From contig DIXP01000019.1 of the NCBI GenBank assembly GCA_002436065.1, forward strand, positions 34,178-98,177: a stretch of DNA of 64,000 nt. Direction: 5' to 3'. Source of the DNA: Chloroflexi bacterium UBA6077. Its GTDB lineage: Bacteria > Chloroflexota > UBA6077. The notes under the pieces were generated by a model. It searched no databases, had not been told where the DNA came from, and saw only the letters and a program-made list of their open reading frames with translations. Shown piece after piece: positions 33,863 through 42,527 of the stretch (positions within the stretch are counted from its first letter, which is position 1; each line of letters opens with the position of its first letter). The translations under genes and the position numbers were made by a program.

Positions 33863-35191
33863 GTGGGTTTTTTCAAGTGGCTCTACCCAGGGATGCGCAT
33901 CAAGCGCTGGATATTCCTGCTGACCGTCGGTCTCGTCATGCTGAGTCTGGGGCTGGCCTACCTGCTCGTCCATCTCTACCGTACCCAGCCCTTCCCCGAG
34001 TTCGTGGCCGCGGTTACACTCCAGTTCATCGATAGACCGGTCCGTGGTGCCATCTTCCTGACGGCGGGTATCGCCGTTTTCCTCGTGGCGTTCTGGCGTC
34101 TAAACCACTCTGTGCTCTCAGCGGTTATCCCCGATGGGACAGGAAACCTGGTCGACCTCGTCTACAACCATCGGCAGCGGCAGCGCGGCCCGAAGGTCGT
34201 GACAATAGGGGGCGGGACCGGTCTCTCCACGCTGCTGCGCGGCCTGAAGGAGTACACCACCAACATCACGGCCATCGTCACGGTAGCCGACGATGGTGGG
34301 AGTTCGGGACGGTTGCGTCGGGAGATGGGGGTCTTGCCACCGGGCGATTTCCGCAACTGTATCGTTGCCCTGGCCGATGCGGAACCCCTGATGACCAAGC
34401 TGTTCCAGTATCGCTTCAGTGAGGGGTCGGGGCTGGACGGACACAGCTTCGGCAACCTGTTCATCGTTGCCATGTCTGGCATAGTTGGTAACTTCGAGCA
34501 GGCTATTCGGGAGTCCAGCCGCGTCCTGGCGGTGCGGGGACAGATCCTTCCCTCTACCTTGGAGAACCTGACCCTCTGCGCCGAGTTGATGGATGAGGCA
34601 AGGGTGGAGGGCGAGTCGAAGATCTCGGAGAGTAACCGCCCAATTAAACGGGTATACCTACAGCCGGAGCACCCGGCTGCCTATCCCGAGGCCACACGGG
34701 CGATCCTGGATGCGGACTTGGTGGTGATCGGCCCCGGCAGCCTCTACACCAGCGTCCTTCCCAATCTATTGGTGGAGGACCTGGCGCGCGCGCTCATCGC
34801 CTCCGATGCCATGAAGGTGTACGCGTGCAATGTGGCTACCCAGCGAGGCGAGACGGACAACTTTGGGGTGAAGGACCACGTGGAGGCGCTGCTGCGTCAC
34901 CTGCCGGGCAACCCCATAGACTACATCCTGGCCAACGACAAAGTTGGGGCTGTGCTCCCCTCGCACTGGCAGGTGACGCAGGTGACCTCCGGTGTCGAGG
35001 ACGTGGAGATCAGCGGTGTCGAGGTGGTGCAGGCCGACGTGGTCGACCCAAAGAATCCCCTTCGCCATGATCCTAAGAAGCTGGCACAGGCGCTGATGCG
35101 CCTCTTCTACGACAGGGCCGATATCGTCTCCGGATCTCGCTCTGGGGACCTGGGGGAGTCCGGCCGGGAAGCTCGCATCGAATCCGCGTAA
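33863..35191 (+). CDS. yvcK: YvcK/CofD-like protein with N-terminal membrane anchor
   Basis: 442 residues from a GTG preceded by GGAAGGA. Two membrane helices (about 12-35 and 55-75), then the UPF0052/CofD-like domain from about residue 113 with VVTIGGGTGLSTLLRGLKEY, VTVADDGGSSGRLRREMG and VVIGPGSLYTSVLPNL. YvcK binds UDP-sugars and is needed for cell-wall synthesis and growth on gluconeogenic carbon sources in other bacteria. The membrane-anchored version is the form I recall from Chloroflexota-like genomes. A longer start would lack a good ribosome binding site. Confidence 0.9.
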   Translation: MGFFKWLYPGMRIKRWIFLLTVGLVMLSLGLAYLLVHLYRTQPFPEFVAAVTLQFIDRPVRGAIFLTAGIAVFLVAFWRLNHSVLSAVIPDGTGNLVDLVYNHRQRQRGPKVVTIGGGTGLSTLLRGLKEYTTNITAIVTVADDGGSSGRLRREMGVLPPGDFRNCIVALADAEPLMTKLFQYRFSEGSGLDGHSFGNLFIVAMSGIVGNFEQAIRESSRVLAVRGQILPSTLENLTLCAELMDEARVEGESKISESNRPIKRVYLQPEHPAAYPEATRAILDADLVVIGPGSLYTSVLPNLLVEDLARALIASDAMKVYACNVATQRGETDNFGVKDHVEALLRHLPGNPIDYILANDKVGAVLPSHWQVTQVTSGVEDVEISGVEVVQADVVDPKNPLRHDPKKLAQALMRLFYDRADIVSGSRSGDLGESGREARIESA

Positions 35192-35212
35192 TGCCGTCGG
35201 CGGGGGTCGAGT

Positions 35213-35947
35213 CTATCGCTCGACTCCCGCTTGCTGCTTCTTGATCCTCAGGTACAGTTCCCTAGCTTTCTCCTCGCTCCTCGCAACGATCTCCTCCTGG
35301 AAGGCGTTCCAGTTCAATGGCTCCTTGTAGTCCAGGTGGTACACTTCATTGTCGGCTTGCACCAGGCAAGCCCGGTCCATCAGGGAGAAGAGCCTGGATA
35401 GGAATGCCGGTTCCCACGTCTTCTCTCGGGATTGAGTCTTGTCGAGTGTGTCGATGGTGGTACGGTAGTACTCCAGCAGCATCTCACGCACCAGATGGTC
35501 CTGGTAGAAGAGGGCGCCAGGCACGTAGAGGGGATTCCCTGAGGAGTAGCCGGTGGGGTAGGCTGAATGGCGGCAGACGGGAGCCACGAAGCCGAAGACG
35601 CCTGGGTCCTGGGCATCCTCCAGAAGCCGGGTCAGGGCGGAGGAGGGCAGAACGATGTCGTCATCCATGAAGATGATGTATCTGCCCTTTAGCGCTTCCA
35701 GGATGCGGAGCCGTCCCCGGCTGAAAGCCCTGTCTCGCTCCCGAAGATACTCGTAGTTGCAGGGGATGTGGCGGTCAAAGGCCAGGCGCAGGGCGAAGGC
35801 CACGTCGTCGCGGTTGATGACCGGCTTCTCGGCAGTGTCGGCTATGTAGATGCGAATGTCCTGGACCTGCTGAAGCAGCAGGCTGCAGAGGGTCATGCCA
35901 AGGGTGGGCTTTCCGCGGGTAAGAATCCCGATCTCAACCTCGGCCAA
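35213..35947 (-). CDS. Family 2-like glycosyltransferase
   Basis: 244 residues from a TTG start behind AAGGAGA. EIGILTRGKPTLGMTLCSLL and ALKGRYIIFMDDDIVLPSSA are the nucleotide-sugar-binding region with a DDD metal motif, in a GT-A fold. The C-terminal part (YRTTIDTLDKTQSREKTWEP and on) may bind the acceptor. No membrane segments. Product unknown. Convergent with yvcK and divergent from secG. Confidence 0.78.
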   Translation of the reverse strand: MAEVEIGILTRGKPTLGMTLCSLLLQQVQDIRIYIADTAEKPVINRDDVAFALRLAFDRHIPCNYEYLRERDRAFSRGRLRILEALKGRYIIFMDDDIVLPSSALTRLLEDAQDPGVFGFVAPVCRHSAYPTGYSSGNPLYVPGALFYQDHLVREMLLEYYRTTIDTLDKTQSREKTWEPAFLSRLFSLMDRACLVQADNEVYHLDYKEPLNWNAFQEEIVARSEEKARELYLRIKKQQAGVER

Positions 35948-36077
35948 TGTTGTCTCCTTCCAGCAAGGGTGAGGGTTCTATGGGTGAGAAAAGAAGGGAG
36001 ACAACGTCTTGAAGCCCGTTGCCTCCACCAGGTAGCCTGTAGGGCGAGTGTATCACTTTGTTGGCAGTAGACCAAGT

Positions 36078-36107
36078 TTGCCCTTGTCAATTGGTGCATG
36101 GTATAAT
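36078..36107 (+). promoter_or_regulatory. Promoter of secG
   Basis: TTGCCC and consensus TATAAT 18 bases apart, about 33 bases before the secG start. Confidence 0.6.
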
Positions 36108-36139
36108 AGCTGCTGCCTGGACTACTGGAGGTGCATCTC

Positions 36140-36361
36140 TTGCAGACCTATCTCAACATAGTGCAGATTATCCTTTCTGTCGTGCTGATCCTGATTGTGC
36201 TGCTCCAGGCTAAGGGATCGGGCTTCAGCGGTGCCTTTTCTGCCGACTCTTCAGGGTATCGCAGTCGACGAGGGATCGAGCGGACCCTGTTCAACTTCAC
36301 CATAGCCATAGCCGTGGCATTCGTCCTTATGAGCATCGTATCGGTGAAGTTCTTCTCCTAG
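36140..36361 (+). CDS. secG: Preprotein translocase subunit SecG
   Basis: 73 residues from a TTG eight bases after GGAGG; the GTG nine bases upstream overlaps the ribosome binding site and is less likely. Two membrane helices (NIVQIILSVVLILIVLLQ and TLFNFTIAIAVAFVLMSIVS) flank the SecG loop KGSGFSGAFSADSSGYRSRR. SecG assists SecYEG-mediated export. Its own promoter and a following hairpin suggest a single-gene unit. Confidence 0.92.
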   Translation: MQTYLNIVQIILSVVLILIVLLQAKGSGFSGAFSADSSGYRSRRGIERTLFNFTIAIAVAFVLMSIVSVKFFS

Positions 36362-36380
36362 GTGAGTTGAGAGTAGTTCT

Positions 36381-36429
36381 GGGGGTTTGGGCGTGATGCC
36401 GTGCTCGCTCACCTCACGCCCCAATCCCC
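36381..36429 (+). terminator. Imperfect stem-loop after secG
   Basis: GGGGGTTTGGGCGTGA pairs with TCACGCCCCAATCCCC with two mismatches and a 17-base loop. It lies 20 bases past the secG stop, within a GC-rich repeat-like spacer. Confidence 0.5.
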
Positions 36430-36508
36430 GCCAAGAGGGGGATATTTCTCCCTCTGGACTCCCCCGCACGCCCTCCCCAGATCTTTCCTTGATGGAGCGC
36501 AGACCGGC

Positions 36509-38191
36509 ATGAACCCGAGGACCCAGGGCAATAGGCGAAGGTCTTCCTGGCTGCGCTGGGTCCTGGCGCTGGCCGCCCTCCTCGCCGTCGTGGTGCCACT
36601 AGCGGCTAGCCGGTTGCGTCAGGAGATTCCGATGGCCACGGTGCCCGACCAAGGGGGCGCCTACGTAGAAGCAGCCATCGGCAACCCCAGCTATCTGAAC
36701 CCCATCCTGCTGCAGTACAACCAGGTCGATCGCGACCTCTCCTCACTGATCTTCAGCGGCCTGACTCGCCTTGACGAGAACGGCCTCATAGTCCCGGATC
36801 TGGCGGAGCGATGGGAGATTGGTGATGGAGGTAGAAGCTACCTCTTCCAATTACGACAGGATGTTCGCTGGCACGACCGGACCCCCTTCAGCTCCGACGA
36901 TGTGGTGTTCACCATCAAGGCCATCCAGGCATCAGGCTTTCAAGGTAGCCCTGAGGTGGCCGATCTCTGGAAGAACGTGACCGTGGAGCAGGTGAGCGAC
37001 TACAGTGTCCGCTTCACCCTGAAGGAACCCTTCGCGCCCTTCCTGGAGTACACCTCTACTGGGCTGCTGCCTCATCACCTCTACGCCGACGCACTGGGCA
37101 AGGCCATGACCTCCAGCCCGTACAACCTGCGCCCGATTGGAACCGGTCCATTTAAGCTCACCAGGATGTCGGCCGAGGGTGTCACCCTGGAACCCCATGC
37201 CGACTACTATGGCCCTGCCCCCTACCTGGCCCAGCTGAGCTTCCGGTTTTATCCGGACTATGCTGCTGCCCTGACAGCCCTGGAGAAGGGGGAGGTGGAT
37301 GCCCTTCCCTACCTGGATCCTCGCGACGTCGCCAGACTAGAGGCTAGCGATAAGCTGACCGTGTACTCGGCGCCGGACTATCTGAAGTACGCCGTTCTGT
37401 TCCTCAACAACACCAATTCCATCTTCAAAGAGGGGGTGGTTCGCCAGGCGGTTGCCCATGCCATTGACAGGGACAAGTTGGTGCAAGCGGTTCTGGAGGG
37501 ACAGGGGTTGGCGGGGAAGGGCCCGGTTTCCCCGTCCTCGTGGGCTTTTGATGGTAAGGCTAAGGGCTACAGCTATGATCCCAAGAGGGCTGAGGGATTG
37601 CTGGACGAGGCCGGTTGGCGCGACTCCGACGGGGATGGGATACGGGATAAGGACGGAGTGAACCTCGCCTTCGTGATCTTGACCAACGACAATGCCAGGC
37701 GCGTCAAGACGGGCGAACTGGTGGCTGAGGATCTGCGGAAGATCGGCTTCAAGGCCGAGCTGCAGGCTACAGGCTGGACAGACCTGTTGAAGGAGTACCT
37801 CTCTGGTCGCACATTTGTTGCGGCCATAGCCGAGCAGTGGCTGCTCACCTCCGATCCCGACGTCTACAGCCTATGGCATTCCAGTCAGGCCGGTAATGGG
37901 GGGTTCAATCTGTCGGGCATCGCCGACGAGAGGATCGACCGGATACTGGAGGAGGCCCGGCGGAACGTGGATCGAACCCGGCGAACGCAGCTTTACTCGG
38001 AGTTCCAGACAATCTGGGCCGAGGATTGTCCCAGCGTCGTACTGTACTATCCCAAGTTCAATTGGGCCGCGAGCCGTGACCTCAAAGGCATCAAGCTGAC
38101 CACCCTGCTGGATGGAAGTTCTCGCTTCCGCCATCTGTCTGAATGGTACATCAAGACCAAGCAGGTGCCCGCGACACCCACCGGGTCTTGA
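36509..38191 (+). CDS. ABC-type oligopeptide-binding protein (SBP family 5)
   Basis: 560 residues. A positively charged start and one hydrophobic helix (about 14-35) anchor it to the membrane, with no lipobox cysteine. The mature part is SBP_bac_5: NPILLQYNQVDRDLSSLIFS, LRQDVRWHDRTPFSSDDVVF, GTGPFKL and VRQAVAHAIDRDKLVQAVL. A DSDGDGIRDKDG calcium-loop-like segment near 372 is usual in this family. No permease or ATPase genes follow, so it must use partners encoded elsewhere. It lies 42 bases before comEA. Confidence 0.9.
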   Translation: MNPRTQGNRRRSSWLRWVLALAALLAVVVPLAASRLRQEIPMATVPDQGGAYVEAAIGNPSYLNPILLQYNQVDRDLSSLIFSGLTRLDENGLIVPDLAERWEIGDGGRSYLFQLRQDVRWHDRTPFSSDDVVFTIKAIQASGFQGSPEVADLWKNVTVEQVSDYSVRFTLKEPFAPFLEYTSTGLLPHHLYADALGKAMTSSPYNLRPIGTGPFKLTRMSAEGVTLEPHADYYGPAPYLAQLSFRFYPDYAAALTALEKGEVDALPYLDPRDVARLEASDKLTVYSAPDYLKYAVLFLNNTNSIFKEGVVRQAVAHAIDRDKLVQAVLEGQGLAGKGPVSPSSWAFDGKAKGYSYDPKRAEGLLDEAGWRDSDGDGIRDKDGVNLAFVILTNDNARRVKTGELVAEDLRKIGFKAELQATGWTDLLKEYLSGRTFVAAIAEQWLLTSDPDVYSLWHSSQAGNGGFNLSGIADERIDRILEEARRNVDRTRRTQLYSEFQTIWAEDCPSVVLYYPKFNWAASRDLKGIKLTTLLDGSSRFRHLSEWYIKTKQVPATPTGS

Positions 38192-38234
38192 CGCGGGGAC
38201 ACGGAGACGCTGAGACAGAATAGGCACTGGGCAA

Positions 38235-38822
38235 GTGGTAGAGTGGCTCGAGCGGAATCGCTCTAACCTCGCTGTCGTGCTGGTGGTGCTGGTCACCGTT
38301 GCTGGAGTAACCCTGCTTCAGCTACCCCGAAGGCCGGCGCTTCAGATAGCTGTCTCCGCCGACGATACCTCTGAGATTAAGGTCCACGTTGTGGGTGCCG
38401 TGCGTTCTCCAGGGGTCTATTCCCTGGAAGCGGGATCGAGGGTTGAAGATGCGGTGAAGGCAGCCGGCGGTCCTGCCGATAATGTCGACCCCGTGGCCCT
38501 GAACCTGGCTACACTCCTGCGGGATGGACAGCAGGTGGTGGTACCAGAGCTACCTCTTCAGCCCCGTTTGGTTGCGTCAACCTCCAACGCCGCAACCGCG
38601 ACCCAGCCCACGCCACTCAATCCCTCCCCAAAGATCGACCTCAATAGTGCGACCAGACAGCAGCTTGAATCGTTGCCTGGTATTGGCCAGGTCCTCGCCC
38701 AACGCATTCTCGACCACAGACAGAAGAACGGCCGGTTCCAATCTGTTGAAGAATTGAAGGACGCCAAGCTGGTGAACGCCTCGACCTACGAGAAGGTCAG
38801 GGAACTGGTGGAAGTCAGGTAG
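38235..38822 (+). CDS. comEA: Competence protein ComEA (DNA receptor)
   Basis: 195 residues from GTG. Membrane helix at about 12-30, a SLBB domain (about 48-100, VHVVGAVRSPGVYSLEAGSR), a Pro/Thr-rich linker, then the helix-hairpin-helix DNA-binding domain (about 132-195, IDLNSATRQQLESLPGIGQV). It binds incoming double-stranded DNA at the cell surface for ComEC. 22 bases before comEC. Confidence 0.95.
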   Translation: MVEWLERNRSNLAVVLVVLVTVAGVTLLQLPRRPALQIAVSADDTSEIKVHVVGAVRSPGVYSLEAGSRVEDAVKAAGGPADNVDPVALNLATLLRDGQQVVVPELPLQPRLVASTSNAATATQPTPLNPSPKIDLNSATRQQLESLPGIGQVLAQRILDHRQKNGRFQSVEELKDAKLVNASTYEKVRELVEVR

Positions 38823-38843
38823 CGTGTTGAGCAGGGCCTGCTG

Positions 38844-41177
38844 ATGGTGCTCATTTTCCTCTGCCTGGGCTGGTTGGTGGGGCTCTACCTGGGACGGGCA
38901 AGCTGCGCCTTCGCCGATCCGGAATTTGTCTCCATGGGGCTCGGGGATCAGATCGGGCTGGGGTTGGGCGGACTGGCCCTCCTGGCCGGAGTGGCCTCGT
39001 TCCTCGGGAGGGGGGACCGTCGGTTATGGGTCACGGCGCTGGCGGTTGGGTTGGGCCTGCTGGGGGCGTGGCGGACAGTGGGGCTGACGGATGGGGAGGA
39101 TCCCCTGTCAGCCCGTGCGGGAGAGGTCGTCCTGCATGGCACCATTACTGACCAGCCCCAGCCTCGAGACGCGGCGCTGCTGTTCACGTTGGAGGTGGAT
39201 GACATCTGGCAGGAGGCCGGTTGGGAACCGCTGCGTTCGAGGGTATTGGTCAGAACCGACCGCTATGGAGAGTGGCGCTACGGGGACCAGGTGGTGGCGC
39301 GGGGGGCGCTTCGGCCGGTGGGCAGCGCCTCTAGCGCATGGGCGGAACAGCTGGCGCGGCAGGGGATTCACGCCTCCATTGAGTACCCGCGGCTGGGCTT
39401 GGCGGGCCGACCCGAGGGGGTTGATCCCCTGAGGGCGATCGACGGCGTACGTAGGCGTCTGGAGGAGTTGTGCGGGCTGCTGTTGCCGGAGCCGCAGTCG
39501 TCACTGCTGGGGGGCATCCTGGTGGGTGCGCGGGCCAGCATGCCCGCTGCTTTTCGGGACGAGCTCAACATGACGAGCACCAGTCACCTGGTGGCGGTGT
39601 CGGGGTTCAACGTGACGGTGGTGGCCGGGCTGGCCCAGTTGGCGGCGCTCCGCTACCTGTCCAGGCGGCGCGCCGTCCTCCTGGCCATCGCGGCGGTCTG
39701 GGGCTACTCCCTGCTGACCGGCTTGCCACCTTCGGCCCTGCGCGCTGCTCTCATGGGCACCTTCAGCCTGACCGCCCACCTGCTGGGCCGGGGTGGGGAT
39801 GCCCTCTCGTTCCTCTGCCTCTCGGCGGCCTTGATGGGTGGAGCCGAACCCTCGCTGCTGGAGGACCTTGGCTTCCAGCTATCCTTCCTGGCCACTGCGG
39901 GACTGGTGCTGTTGGAGCCTGTGTTGCGGGGGTGGTTCGGGCGCCTTCCAGGGTGGTTGGCAGGCTCCTTGTCGGTGACTCTCGCCGCTCAACTGGCCAC
40001 GCTACCTGTTCTGGTGAACAGCTTCCACAACCTGTCGCTCGTCGCCCCCCTCGCCAACCTGCTGGTTGCCCCTGCCCTGCCAGGTCTGATGGTCACAGGG
40101 GCTGTGGCTGTGGCGCTGGGCGCGGTTGCCCTGCCCCTGGGGCAGTTGGTGGCGCCGCTGGCGTGGGTCTACCTCAGCTACTTGGTGGAGACGGTGTCCT
40201 GGACGGCCAAGCTGCCCTCGGCTTCGATCCCGACGGGCAGCCTGAGCACCTTGGCATTGCTGTTCTACTATGCCCTTCTAATGGCAGTAGCTCTCTGGCC
40301 TCTCCCCGAGGTCCGACCCTTCCGAGATGGGGTCGTGGACAGGCTGAGGACCGTACCCCGTTGGGTGATGGTGGGAACCGCCGCCCTCCTTCTCAGCCTC
40401 GGTGGGCTGGCCTTCTCCAACCGGCCCGATGGGAGACTCCACGTTTACTTCCTGGATGTGGGTCACGGCGATGCTACCCTGATCCGCGGCCCGGAGGGAC
40501 ATTACGTCCTGGTGGATGGTGGCCCAAGCCCCAGCACCCTGACGAGTGCGCTTGGGCGAAGACTTGGCTTCCTGGATCGAGGCCTGGACGCGGTGGTCCT
40601 GACGGGATACGGCGAAACCCGAATGGCCGGCCTGGTGGAGGCAGCGCGCCGGCACCCGATTGGGCTGGTGTTGCAGCCTGGTAAGCCCACGGGGAGGGCA
40701 GGCCGTGCGTGGAGCGAACTCATCCAGGAACGGGGACTTGCCGTGGTGCAGGCGGCTGCGGGCCAGCGCATCCCGCTGGGTGAGGGGGCCTGGCTGGAGG
40801 TGCTCTGGGCCAGCGATGCCGAGGCGGAAGGGGAGCCAGCACTCGCCCTCAGGTTGGTGTCCGGCGGCGTTTCGATGCTGCTCCCGGGGGACCTCAAGCC
40901 CGACGCCCAGGCGGAGTTGGCCAAGGCCCTCCCAATGCGGGTAGATTTGCTCCGAGTGCCTCACCATGGCGCCGTCGGGGCTCTACAGACGAGCCTCCTT
41001 CAGACAGCCTCACCGCGGGTGGCGGTTGTGTCCATCGCGGCAGGAAACCGCTACGGCCATCCTTCGGACTCCACGGCGGAATCGCTCCAGCCCGCGACCC
41101 TCTTCCGTACCGATCGGCACGGAACGGTGGAAGTGATAATCGACCCGAACGGGTACGAGCTGTTGACCGACCGATAG
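38844..41177 (+). CDS. comEC: ComEC/Rec2 DNA uptake channel with altered nuclease-like domain
   Basis: 777 residues. N-terminal membrane helices and OB-like domain (about 1-200), competence domain with SHLVAVSGFNVTVVAGLAQL (about 245), and a C-terminal metallo-beta-lactamase domain (about 530-777) opening FLDVGHGDATLI. The HxHxDH metal motif of active ComEC nucleases is replaced by LTGYGETRMAG (about 584), although LLPGD and PHHGA later in the domain remain. The channel should work, but degradation of the second strand by this domain is doubtful. Paired with comEA. Confidence 0.92.
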   Translation: MVLIFLCLGWLVGLYLGRASCAFADPEFVSMGLGDQIGLGLGGLALLAGVASFLGRGDRRLWVTALAVGLGLLGAWRTVGLTDGEDPLSARAGEVVLHGTITDQPQPRDAALLFTLEVDDIWQEAGWEPLRSRVLVRTDRYGEWRYGDQVVARGALRPVGSASSAWAEQLARQGIHASIEYPRLGLAGRPEGVDPLRAIDGVRRRLEELCGLLLPEPQSSLLGGILVGARASMPAAFRDELNMTSTSHLVAVSGFNVTVVAGLAQLAALRYLSRRRAVLLAIAAVWGYSLLTGLPPSALRAALMGTFSLTAHLLGRGGDALSFLCLSAALMGGAEPSLLEDLGFQLSFLATAGLVLLEPVLRGWFGRLPGWLAGSLSVTLAAQLATLPVLVNSFHNLSLVAPLANLLVAPALPGLMVTGAVAVALGAVALPLGQLVAPLAWVYLSYLVETVSWTAKLPSASIPTGSLSTLALLFYYALLMAVALWPLPEVRPFRDGVVDRLRTVPRWVMVGTAALLLSLGGLAFSNRPDGRLHVYFLDVGHGDATLIRGPEGHYVLVDGGPSPSTLTSALGRRLGFLDRGLDAVVLTGYGETRMAGLVEAARRHPIGLVLQPGKPTGRAGRAWSELIQERGLAVVQAAAGQRIPLGEGAWLEVLWASDAEAEGEPALALRLVSGGVSMLLPGDLKPDAQAELAKALPMRVDLLRVPHHGAVGALQTSLLQTASPRVAVVSIAAGNRYGHPSDSTAESLQPATLFRTDRHGTVEVIIDPNGYELLTDR

Positions 41178-41194
41178 TGTACTTGCCCGTCTCA

Positions 41195-42364
41195 TCAACC
41201 GATATGCAGGGCCGACCCTACGGAATGGGCCACGATGGCGACGATCAGGGCGACGGCGGTCATCTCCAGGCCGCTCTTCCACCAGCTTCGAAGGGTCACG
41301 AGGCTCTTGGATGCTCCCACCGCGAAGTGGGCCGCTACACTGACCACCAATGACACCAGTATCCCCGCCTGGCCCGTGAGGAAGAAGAATGGCAGCACGG
41401 GCACGATGCCCCCCAGGGCGGTGGAGATGGTGCCCACCGCGGCCGCGAGGTTGGGATTGGGCAGCCGTTCCTCTGCGAGCCCCAATTCCTCCCGGGCCAG
41501 GGTACGCAGGAACTGCTCGGGCTGCTGGGCCATCCTCTCCACCATGGCCCGCGCCTCCTCCTCTGTGAACCCCTTGAGCTGGTAGAACAGCTCAAGCTCC
41601 TCGCGTTCTTCCTCAGGGTTCTGCTCCATCTCCTCGCGTTCCTTGGCAAGTTCAGCCTCGAAGACCTCTCGCTCCGCCTTGTTCGCCAGGTACGCGCTGG
41701 CGCCCATGGAGAGGGCGCTGGAGAGCACACCCGCCAGGCCGGCCACGACTATGAAGTCGTTGGAACTGCTGGCTGCAGCCACGCCGGCGACGATGCCGAA
41801 CACGGCCGTGAGGCCATCGTTCACGCCATAGATGGCGTCCCCAATCCAGCTACCCCCCTTGCCGTGCCACCGCTCACGATGGAGGATGGTGTCCAGCCGA
41901 CTCTGAGGTTCGCGCGTGGTGCCGCCCATGGCATGCAGGGTCCGGGCGTGGGATGCCTCATCCTGGGCCAACTCTTCCAGAATCCTGGCTATCCCCTCAT
42001 CGTCCAGGTCACGCGCCTGAGCCTGGTATTCCCGAACGTGCTGCTCCTCGGTTGTCTCGGTCTTACGCAGGGCGGTGTCCAGATCGGCAACCCTGGCCGT
42101 CAGGATCACTGCGCGAGATGGGGAGATCTCCACATCTCCGGTGGACGGATCCTGGCTGCCCAGTTGGACGATCCGCTCCGACCACTTCCTGGCATGTCGC
42201 TCCTCGGCCTCCGCCAGCTTCAGCAGCAGTCCTTTGCGGCGGCTGTCCGGCTCCATGTTTGCCAGTTCACGGTAGGTTGCCGCGCCCTCCTTCTCGGCTC
42301 GCCAGTTATGCCCCAGCGTTACCAGTAGCTGTTCTCTAGACTTTCCGCTCGTCTCAGAGGACAT
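41195..42364 (-). CDS. Rubrerythrin-like ferritin fused to VIT1/CCC1 transporter domain
   Basis: 389 residues from an ATG behind AGGAGG. The N-terminal ferritin-like four-helix domain (about 8-155) has the di-iron residues in EKEGAATYREL, AEAEERHARKW, TTEEQHVREY and LAQDEASHARTLH. The C-terminal VIT1 domain (about 170-389) has five helices with GGSWIGDAIYGVNDGLTAVF and a charged metal-binding insert (about 225-290). This is the arrangement of membrane-bound ferritin A (MbfA), an iron exporter/oxidase of stress resistance. Convergent with comEC. Confidence 0.9.
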   Translation of the reverse strand: MSSETSGKSREQLLVTLGHNWRAEKEGAATYRELANMEPDSRRKGLLLKLAEAEERHARKWSERIVQLGSQDPSTGDVEISPSRAVILTARVADLDTALRKTETTEEQHVREYQAQARDLDDEGIARILEELAQDEASHARTLHAMGGTTREPQSRLDTILHRERWHGKGGSWIGDAIYGVNDGLTAVFGIVAGVAAASSSNDFIVVAGLAGVLSSALSMGASAYLANKAEREVFEAELAKEREEMEQNPEEEREELELFYQLKGFTEEEARAMVERMAQQPEQFLRTLAREELGLAEERLPNPNLAAAVGTISTALGGIVPVLPFFFLTGQAGILVSLVVSVAAHFAVGASKSLVTLRSWWKSGLEMTAVALIVAIVAHSVGSALHIG

Positions 42365-42527
42365 ACCTCGTCCACCTCCTGATCAGCCATGCGATCTCAT
42401 TTTGATCGTAACAGCCGCCGACCTCGCACCGCAAGAGTTTGAAGATGAGTAGTCTGAAAGGCACGGAGGCCGCGACTGACAGAATCTGCTGAGGGTTGCT
42501 CTGGTACAGTCGGCAGTCTCCGGGGCC

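Noticed and set aside
39470..40684. 404-codon plus-strand frame within comEC
   Set aside because: Out-of-frame shadow; Gly/Arg/Pro-rich without conserved blocks.
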